A stretch of DNA of 35,631 bases. Origin: Betaproteobacteria bacterium (GTDB taxonomy: Bacteria; Pseudomonadota; Gammaproteobacteria; Burkholderiales; SG8-41). The notes beneath the pieces are model-generated. The model had not been told where the DNA came from. It did no database searches and was given only the letters and a program-made list of their open reading frames with translations. The DNA is taken from positions 1 through 35,631 of the forward strand of contig JAQGMI010000081.1 of the NCBI GenBank assembly GCA_028292435.1, read 5' to 3'. Shown here piece by piece: positions 30,951-35,631 of this stretch (within the stretch, counting starts at the first letter, position 1; every line of letters begins with the position of its first letter). The position numbers and the translations under genes are program-made.

Positions 30951-32060
30951 TCAGATCCGCATCGGCATGACGACATAGCGGAAGTCGGCGTCTTCGCTGA
31001 TGGTGATCAACACGCTACTGTTCGCATCGCCGAACGAGCACGTGACTTTTTCGCTCGACAGGTTGGCCAGCACATCGAGCAGGTATGTGACGTTGAAACC
31101 GATGTCGAGCGCCTCGCCCGAATAGCTGATTTCGATTTCCTCGAATGCTTCCTCTTGTTCGGTGTTGGTGCACGAAATCCGCAGTTGGCCGTCGGTCAGC
31201 GTCCACCGCACGCCGCGGAATTTTTCGTTGGAAAGGATTGCGACCCGCTGCAAGGCCTGCTGGAGAATACTCCGTTCGATCAAAAAATGCTTCTGATAAT
31301 TGGTCGGTATCACGCGCGTGAAATCCGGAAATTTTCCGTCAACAACTTTGCTCACGAGCTCGACGTCCTGGATGCTGAACTTGACCTGCGTTGCCGCTAA
31401 TTCAACGGTGACATCATCGTCGCTGTCATTCAGAAGCTTCACCAGTTCCTGTACCGCCTTGCGCGGCAAGATCACTTCGAGCGGTTCGACCGCCTGCGAA
31501 AGTTTCATGCTTGCGTAAGCGAGGCGGTGGCCGTCCGTCGCAACCACCTTGAGAACGTCGCCGTTCAGAACCAGCAGCATCCCGTTCAGGTAGTAGCGGA
31601 TGTCCTGCTGCGCCATTGCGTACTGAACCAGCAGCAGCAACGACTTGAACGCCTTCTGCGGCAGTTTGATTTTTATGGCGGCAGCCGGCGCTTTTGGGAG
31701 TTTCGGGAAATCCTCGGCGGGTAAAGTCTGTAATGTGAAGCGGCTCTTGCCGGACTTCACGAGCAATCGGTTGTTTTGCGCTTCAAGACCGATATCCGCC
31801 TGTTCGGGTAGCGAGCGCAGGATGTCCTGCAATTTTCGCGCAGACGTGGTGACCGCATATTTGTCGCCGCCTTTTTGCGAATTGCTGAAACTCGTCGAGA
31901 CTTGAATTTCGAGGTCCGTAGCCAGGAGATGTAAACGATCGTCAAGCTGTTCGATCAGCACGTTCGACAGGATCGGCAGCGTGTGACGCTTTTCCACGAT
32001 CCCGGTCACGGCTTGCAGCGGTTTGAGCAAGTTGTCCCGCTTGGTTTGTACAAGTTTCAT
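30951..32060 (-). CDS. dnaN: DNA polymerase III beta subunit (sliding clamp)
   Basis: The 369-residue clamp holds DNA polymerase III on its template. All three clamp domains are present: the start KLVQTKRDNLLKPLQAVTGI and TLPILSNVLIEQ, the middle RYYLNGMLLVLNGDVLKVVATDGHRLAY region, and the C-terminal end DADFRYVVMPMRI. The PMRI-type ending is the conserved clamp terminus. The ATG (32058-32060) follows AGGA about ten bases upstream. That ribosome site sits inside the A/T-rich, DnaA-trio part of the putative origin, so melting of the origin and dnaN translation initiation share the same bases. It is separated from dnaA by 186 bases. Confidence 0.98.
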   Translation of the reverse strand: MKLVQTKRDNLLKPLQAVTGIVEKRHTLPILSNVLIEQLDDRLHLLATDLEIQVSTSFSNSQKGGDKYAVTTSARKLQDILRSLPEQADIGLEAQNNRLLVKSGKSRFTLQTLPAEDFPKLPKAPAAAIKIKLPQKAFKSLLLLVQYAMAQQDIRYYLNGMLLVLNGDVLKVVATDGHRLAYASMKLSQAVEPLEVILPRKAVQELVKLLNDSDDDVTVELAATQVKFSIQDVELVSKVVDGKFPDFTRVIPTNYQKHFLIERSILQQALQRVAILSNEKFRGVRWTLTDGQLRISCTNTEQEEAFEEIEISYSGEALDIGFNVTYLLDVLANLSSEKVTCSFGDANSSVLITISEDADFRYVVMPMRI

Positions 32061-32072
32061 ATATATATATCC
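32057..32072. other. A/T-rich unwinding tract at dnaN start
   Basis: An uninterrupted alternating AT run (32059-32070) directly adjoins the DnaA-trios and covers the dnaN start codon. In a GC-rich chromosome this is a strong candidate for part of the DNA unwinding element. Confidence 0.6.
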
Positions 32073-32087
32073 TAGTAGTAATAATAA
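32073..32087 (+). other. Five consecutive DnaA-trio units
   Basis: On the plus strand the 15 bases read TAG TAG TAA TAA TAA. Read 3' to 5' away from the DnaA box at 32101, this is AAT-AAT-AAT-GAT-GAT, matching the published DnaA-trio consensus 3'-(G/A)AT-5'. The spacer to the box is 13 bases. Confidence 0.65.
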
Positions 32088-32100
32088 CAGTCGCCTTTTT

Positions 32101-32109
32101 TGTGGATAA
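32101..32109 (-). promoter_or_regulatory. DnaA box (perfect)
   Basis: TGTGGATAA on the plus strand is the exact reverse complement of the consensus TTATCCACA. It is the box nearest the DnaA-trios, 13 bases away. Confidence 0.85.
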
Positions 32110-32175
32110 GTGACTGGCGGTGCGGCTACAGCGGCTTTTCAGGTGTTTTCGTCATCAATAAAGCACGTGATAGCG

Positions 32176-32184
32176 TGTGGATAA
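32176..32184 (-). promoter_or_regulatory. DnaA box (perfect)
   Basis: A second exact TTATCCACA on the minus strand, same orientation as the one at 32101, with 75 bases between their first positions. Confidence 0.85.
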
Positions 32185-32221
32185 TTTGTTGGTGAAAGCG
32201 GCGAGCGCGTCTAAAACGGGC

Positions 32222-32230
32222 TTATGCACA
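32222..32230 (+). promoter_or_regulatory. DnaA box (variant TTATGCACA)
   Basis: TTATGCACA fits the relaxed consensus TTWTNCACA. It lies in opposite orientation to the two perfect boxes and close to the dnaA stop. Confidence 0.65.
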
Positions 32231-32246
32231 AATTGACCCGTAGTTA

Positions 32247-33569
32247 TCAGCCACGCAGGACCTTGATCAGTGAATCGAAATCTCGTGTGATCTCATGGCT
32301 CGTTGTTTTCAATGCCGCGATCTTGCGGCAAGCATGCAGAACAGTCGTGTGATCGCGGCCCCCAAAAGCTTCGCCGATGTCGGGCAGACTCAGATGAGTC
32401 AGTTCTTTAGCTAAGGCCATTGCAACCTGGCGCGGCCGGGCAATGTTGCGGCTGCGCTTTTTCGAATACATCTCCGAGACTTTGATCTTGTAGTAGTCGG
32501 CAACCGTTTTTTGAATATTGTCGATAGAGATCTGCCGGCTTTGCAGTGCAAGCAGGTCTTTTAGCGCGTCCCGGCACAGGTCTACCGAAATCGGCCTGCC
32601 GGAAAAGCGCGAGTACGCGAGGATTCGCTTAAGCGCGCCTTCGAGTTCCCGGATGTTCGACTGGCTGTGCGTCGCGATAAAGAAAGCCACCGTCTCTTCG
32701 AGCACGACATTTTCGAGCTCGGCTTTCTTGAGCAGAATGGCGACTCGCATCTCGAGTTCGGGCGGCTCGACCGCGACCGTTAAACCCCAGGCAAAGCGCG
32801 AGATCAACCGGTTTTCCATGCCGGGGATTTCGCGCGGATAGGTGTCGCAGGTGATGACGACTTGTTTGCGTGATTCGATCAGCGCGTTAAACGCGTAGAA
32901 GAATTCTTCCTGGGTGCGGCTTTTCCCGCTGAAGAACTGGATATCGTCGATCAGCAGGAGATCGAGCGAATGGTAATAACGTTTGAAGTCATCAAACGAT
33001 TTGTGTTGGTATGCGCGCACCACGTCCGAGACATACTGTTCGGCGTGAATATACCGGATGCGGCTTTGCGGATTGCGCTGCAGCAGCAGATTGCCAATCG
33101 CGTGAATCAGGTGCGTTTTGCCCAGGCCCACGCCACCGTATACGAACAGCGGGTTATAAGCTTCGCCCGCTCGCTCCGCGACCTGGATCGCCGCTGCGCG
33201 CGCGAGTTCGTTTGCTTTGCCGGTGACGAACGTGCCGAAATTAAAATCCGGGTTAAGACGGGAAATATCACGCGTGCTCGGCTTGGCGACTCCCGTTGCA
33301 GGCACCAGTGCTTTAGGCGCGGCCGTGGCTTCTTTTTCGGCGAGCACAAGGACGACCACAACTTCGCTGCCGAATCGCTCGGTGGCGAGACGTTCGATTT
33401 CAGCCAGAAAGCGGTCGCGTATCCACTGCAGGACGAAGCGATTCGGCGCGGTCAGCGTGAGCTGATTTTCAGCGGCCTCGAATTTGAGCGGTTTAATCCA
33501 GGTTTTGAATTGCTGGGGCGGCAGCTGCTGTTCAAAATGGGCGAGACATGAGCGCCAGAAACTGTTCAT
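32247..33569 (-). CDS. dnaA: Chromosomal replication initiator DnaA
   Basis: The 440-residue AAA+ initiator binds DnaA boxes and opens oriC. Domain I is at about 1-75 ([30 protein letters not shown]), with a short linker (about 80-105). The AAA+ core has Walker [11 protein letters not shown] (about 145-154), Walker [11 protein letters not shown] (about 204-213) and sensor/arginine segments ([12 protein letters not shown]). Domain IV ends with the signature [18 protein letters not shown] that reads the DnaA box. It is slightly shorter than E. coli DnaA because of the short linker. No clear Shine-Dalgarno site precedes the ATG. The upstream gap contains a perfect DnaA box at 33650-33658, consistent with autoregulation. 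Confidence 0.98.
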   Translation of the reverse strand: MNSFWRSCLAHFEQQLPPQQFKTWIKPLKFEAAENQLTLTAPNRFVLQWIRDRFLAEIERLATERFGSEVVVVLVLAEKEATAAPKALVPATGVAKPSTRDISRLNPDFNFGTFVTGKANELARAAAIQVAERAGEAYNPLFVYGGVGLGKTHLIHAIGNLLLQRNPQSRIRYIHAEQYVSDVVRAYQHKSFDDFKRYYHSLDLLLIDDIQFFSGKSRTQEEFFYAFNALIESRKQVVITCDTYPREIPGMENRLISRFAWGLTVAVEPPELEMRVAILLKKAELENVVLEETVAFFIATHSQSNIRELEGALKRILAYSRFSGRPISVDLCRDALKDLLALQSRQISIDNIQKTVADYYKIKVSEMYSKKRSRNIARPRQVAMALAKELTHLSLPDIGEAFGGRDHTTVLHACRKIAALKTTSHEITRDFDSLIKVLRG

Positions 33570-33627
33570 CGAGAGCCAGACATTGTTTGTTATAGGTAAG
33601 CGGAAAAAGACGGCGACTCAACGTCCG

Positions 33628-33658
33628 ATTTTAGCGTTTTTGGCTTGAGTTATCCACA
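33628..33658 (-). promoter_or_regulatory. DnaA box with candidate dnaA promoter
   Basis: A perfect TTATCCACA lies at 33650-33658 (plus-strand orientation). Downstream in the dnaA direction is a TAAAAT hexamer (33628-33633, minus strand) that could be a -10 box with a leader of about 50 bases. The box would overlap or adjoin the -35 region, fitting repression of dnaA by its own product. The DnaA box is certain as sequence; the promoter is a guess. Confidence 0.5.
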
Positions 33659-33702
33659 ACCGGCGAGCCTCTAAACACACGCGGACAGAGCGCAGAATCG
33701 GA

Positions 33703-33732
33703 TTGACAGAACCACTCGTTAACGGTTGTAAT
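33703..33732 (+). promoter_or_regulatory. Sigma-70 promoter for rpmH-rnpA-yidC
   Basis: A perfect -35 TTGACA (33703-33708) is followed after 18 bases by TGTAAT (33727-33732), 5 of 6 to the -10 consensus. It sits about 35 bases before the rpmH ATG, as expected for this strongly expressed ribosomal gene. Confidence 0.75.
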
Positions 33733-33766
33733 AGCGGGCTTTTCACACGAGCTCAGGTAGAAGACC

Positions 33767-33901
33767 ATGAAACGCACCTATCAACCGTCGACGACCCGTC
33801 GCAAGCGTACCCACGGTTTCCGTGTGCGTATGAAAACCCGCGGCGGCCGCGCCGTGCTGCGCACGCGTCGTGCGAAAGGCCGTGCGCGTCTCGGCGTTTG
33901 A
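33767..33901 (+). CDS. rpmH: Ribosomal protein L34
   Basis: This 44-residue, highly basic protein of the large ribosomal subunit starts [18 protein letters not shown] and ends [11 protein letters not shown], the unmistakable L34 pattern. It is in the universal position beside rnpA near the origin. The ATG follows a modest CAGGT-containing site and a near-consensus promoter. Its TGA stop (33899-33901) overlaps the likely TTG start of rnpA by two bases, so the two genes are probably translationally coupled. The residue after HGF is Arg, as in E. coli; many relatives carry Leu there. Confidence 0.97.
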   Translation: MKRTYQPSTTRRKRTHGFRVRMKTRGGRAVLRTRRAKGRARLGV

Positions 33902-34290
33902 CGCGAGCGGGCACCCGATTTTCTTTTTCGCGGGCGAACCGACTCGAGGGACGCCACGCGTTCGCCGCCGTGTTCGCCTACAAATGTTCGGTGGCCGGTA
34001 AATTCTTTCAGGTCTATGCCAAGCCTTCCAGCCGTGCCGAGCCGCGGTTGGGCGTGACCGTTAACAAACGTTTTGTGCCGCGCGCGACGGCACGCAATTA
34101 CTGCAAGCGTCTCGCGCGCGAGACCTTTCGCGTAAACAGCCGTTTTTTTTACGGCGTCGACCTGGTTGTGCGCCTGCGTTCTGACATCGCAGCCAACGCA
34201 ACCGCCCAAGCGCGCACGGAAATTCTCTCTCTCATGCGTCGCGTCTATCAGCTGTGCGGCGATGCGACAGACGCCGCTCCCAAGAGCTAA
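33898..34290 (+). CDS. rnpA: Ribonuclease P protein component
   Basis: The 130-residue basic protein partners the RNase P RNA to mature tRNA 5' ends. Family features are [19 protein letters not shown] at the N-terminus, [19 protein letters not shown], and the RNR signature [14 protein letters not shown] (about 65-78). The open frame extends upstream through the whole rpmH gene and beyond, but that part is shadow. The only start that fits the family N-terminus is TTG at 33898-33900, overlapping the rpmH stop. No ATG or GTG is in frame in the relevant stretch. The gene is followed after 24 bases by yidC, without the usual yidD between. Confidence 0.93.
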   Translation: MTRAGTRFSFSRANRLEGRHAFAAVFAYKCSVAGKFFQVYAKPSSRAEPRLGVTVNKRFVPRATARNYCKRLARETFRVNSRFFYGVDLVVRLRSDIAANATAQARTEILSLMRRVYQLCGDATDAAPKS

Positions 34291-34314
34291 TCGCTTCAAC
34301 CATTCGGTTTATAC

Positions 34315-35631
34315 ATGGATACCCAGCGGCTTATTTTGTTCATGCTGTTCACGTTCTCGACGTTTTTTCTGATTGACGCTTATCAGAAAGACGCGCATCC
34401 ACCTGTGCTGGCGCCGGCTGCATCCGCTCCGTCAAGTTCGCCCTCCGCTTCACCCGTGCCAACGGCAAGTCAGCCGCTGGCACCGACGCCCCCGCTCGCC
34501 GCGCCCGTCGTCGGCGGAGACCTGCAGAAAGGTGAGCAGGTGCGAGTGCAGACCGATACGCTGACCGCGATCATCGACACCGCGGGCGGCGACATACGCC
34601 ACCTTGAATTGCTTTCCCAACGCGACACGCTCGACAAGAAAAAGAATTTTACGTTGTTGGAACTGCAGCCGGAACGTACTTACATCGCCCAATCCGGATT
34701 GATCGGCAAGGATCTGCCGACTCACCGAACCTTGTACACAACAAGCGAAAAAGATGTGAAGTTGGCGGACGGTGCCGCTGGTGTTTCGGTTCGGCTGTCG
34801 ACGCTAACGCCGGGCGGCGTCAAGGTGACCAAGGTTTACGGTTTTCATCGCGATAGTTATGTAATCGATGTAAGTTACGAAATCGAAAATCATAGCGGTG
34901 CGCCGCTGCAGGCAGACGCTTACTTTCAGCTCGTGCGCGACGGCAAGCCGCCAGTCGGCGACTCCGCGATGTTGCCGACATATACCGGCATTGCGGTTTA
35001 CACCGACAGGGAAAAATTTCAGAAAGTCGCGTTCACCGATGTGGACAAGGGCAAAGTCAGTTATCCAAAAAAGAGCAATGATGGCTGGATTGCCATGCTT
35101 CAGCATTATTTTTTGAGCGCGTGGCTGCCGCCTAATAATCTGCCGCGCGAGTTTTATACGCGTCGTCTCGATAACGGTTTGTATGCGGCTGGCGTTATTC
35201 TGCCGGTCGGAACCGTCAACCCCGACGCTGGTTCAAAGCTCACGGTGCCGCTCTACGCGGGCCCGCAAGAGGGGGAAAACCTCGCCAACCTGGCCCCGGG
35301 CCTCGATCTCACCATCGACTACGGCTGGTTAACAATCCTGGCCAAGCCGCTGTTCTGGTATCTGCAGTGGCTGCACCAGTGGTTCAGCAATTGGGGTGTC
35401 GCGATCATTATTCTGACGGTAACCTTGAAGGCGGTGTTCTACCCGTTATCTGCAGCGAGCTACCGCTCGATGGCACGCATGCGCGTACTCGCACCGCGAC
35501 TGCAAAAGCTCAAGGATCAATTCGGCAACGATCGCCAGCGCATGAATCAGGCGATGATGGAATTGTATAAGACTGAAAAGATTAATCCGTTAGGCGGTTG
35601 CTTACCGGTTGTAGTACAAATACCTGTTTTT
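34315..35631 (+). CDS. yidC: Membrane protein insertase YidC (3' end cut by window edge)
   Basis: The 439 visible codons start MDTQRLILFMLFTFSTFFLI, the first membrane helix of Gram-negative YidC. A Pro/Ala/Ser-rich linker (about 28-65) and the large periplasmic beta domain (about 70-335, including GWIAMLQHYFLSAWLPP) follow. The insertase core begins with YGWLTILAKPLFWYLQWLHQ and GVAIIILTVTLKAVFYPLS. The groove segment AASYRSMARMRVLAPRLQKL carries the conserved arginine. The frame is open to the last base; about 100-120 residues are missing. YidC inserts and folds inner-membrane proteins with or without SecYEG. No strong ribosome site is visible before the ATG. Confidence 0.97.
   Translation, partial: MDTQRLILFMLFTFSTFFLIDAYQKDAHPPVLAPAASAPSSSPSASPVPTASQPLAPTPPLAAPVVGGDLQKGEQVRVQTDTLTAIIDTAGGDIRHLELLSQRDTLDKKKNFTLLELQPERTYIAQSGLIGKDLPTHRTLYTTSEKDVKLADGAAGVSVRLSTLTPGGVKVTKVYGFHRDSYVIDVSYEIENHSGAPLQADAYFQLVRDGKPPVGDSAMLPTYTGIAVYTDREKFQKVAFTDVDKGKVSYPKKSNDGWIAMLQHYFLSAWLPPNNLPREFYTRRLDNGLYAAGVILPVGTVNPDAGSKLTVPLYAGPQEGENLANLAPGLDLTIDYGWLTILAKPLFWYLQWLHQWFSNWGVAIIILTVTLKAVFYPLSAASYRSMARMRVLAPRLQKLKDQFGNDRQRMNQAMMELYKTEKINPLGGCLPVVVQIPVF

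Larger units (their letters stand above)
32061..32246. other. oriC: Putative replication origin oriC (dnaA-dnaN intergenic region)
   Basis: The 186-base gap contains two perfect 9-mer DnaA boxes, one variant box, a run of DnaA-trios and an A/T-rich tract. All are arranged as in a basal unwinding system: tract, trios, short spacer, box. The dnaA-dnaN gap is a common origin site in bacteria. Gene orientations flip around this zone, with dnaA and most genes to the left on minus and rpmH-rnpA-yidC on plus. A GC-skew sign change here would confirm it. Confidence 0.75.

Noticed and set aside
33703..33897. Upstream part of the 195-codon frame containing rnpA
   Set aside because: It overlaps the rpmH promoter and gene in another frame and does not match the RnpA N-terminus.

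Overview
The window looks like a chromosomal segment around the replication origin of a GC-rich betaproteobacterium (Burkholderiales/Nitrosomonadales type). The assignment rests on gene content and order: dnaA-dnaN-gyrB beside rpmH-rnpA-yidC; the def-fmt-htpX-rsmB-DUF4390-ntrY-ntrX block diverging from a LysM gene, dprA and topB; a transketolase-gap-pgk-pyk-fba block; and Bug/TctC-type solute-binding proteins, which are greatly expanded in this class. The exact species cannot be named from the sequence alone.

Layout, left to right. (1) 1-8341, minus strand: an accessory carboxylate-metabolism region. tctB-tctA (membrane parts of a tripartite tricarboxylate transporter) end at a strong terminator. 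They are followed by a tightly packed run: large and small subunits of an aconitase X-type dehydratase (4-base ATGA overlap), a Bug binding protein, an acyl-CoA dehydrogenase, an acyl-CoA carboxylase carboxyltransferase subunit, and a second Bug protein cut by the window edge. The natural substrate is not evident, and this is the best candidate for an undescribed pathway. (2) 8499-15465, minus strand: central carbon metabolism (tkt, gap, pgk, pyk and a class I fructose-bisphosphate aldolase), usable for glycolysis, gluconeogenesis or the Calvin cycle. (3) 15574-23293, minus strand: an NtrY/NtrX-like two-component pair whose regulator has a broken AAA+ domain, a DUF4390 exported protein, rsmB, htpX, fmt and def. 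(4) 23405-28439, plus strand: a LysM protein, dprA and topoisomerase III. (5) 28453-33569, minus strand: gyrB, dnaN and dnaA. (6) 33767 to the end, plus strand: rpmH, rnpA and yidC (cut by the window edge).

The origin most likely lies in the 186-bp dnaA-dnaN gap (32061-32246). It holds two perfect DnaA boxes, one consensus variant, an A/T-rich tract, and five consecutive DnaA-trio units in the expected orientation beside a box. A further perfect DnaA box lies upstream of dnaA, in the dnaA/rpmH divergent gap. Genes on both sides mostly point away from the origin, except the LysM-dprA-topB block, which points toward it.

Oddities worth attention: the aconitase X/acyl-CoA cluster and its unusual small subunit, the degenerate NtrX, the class I aldolase, the DnaA-trio origin, the absence of yidD and smg from their usual places, and rnpA with only a TTG start overlapping the rpmH stop. 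No intergenic stretch exceeds 300 bases. I found no tRNA, rRNA, CRISPR array, insertion sequence or phage gene.
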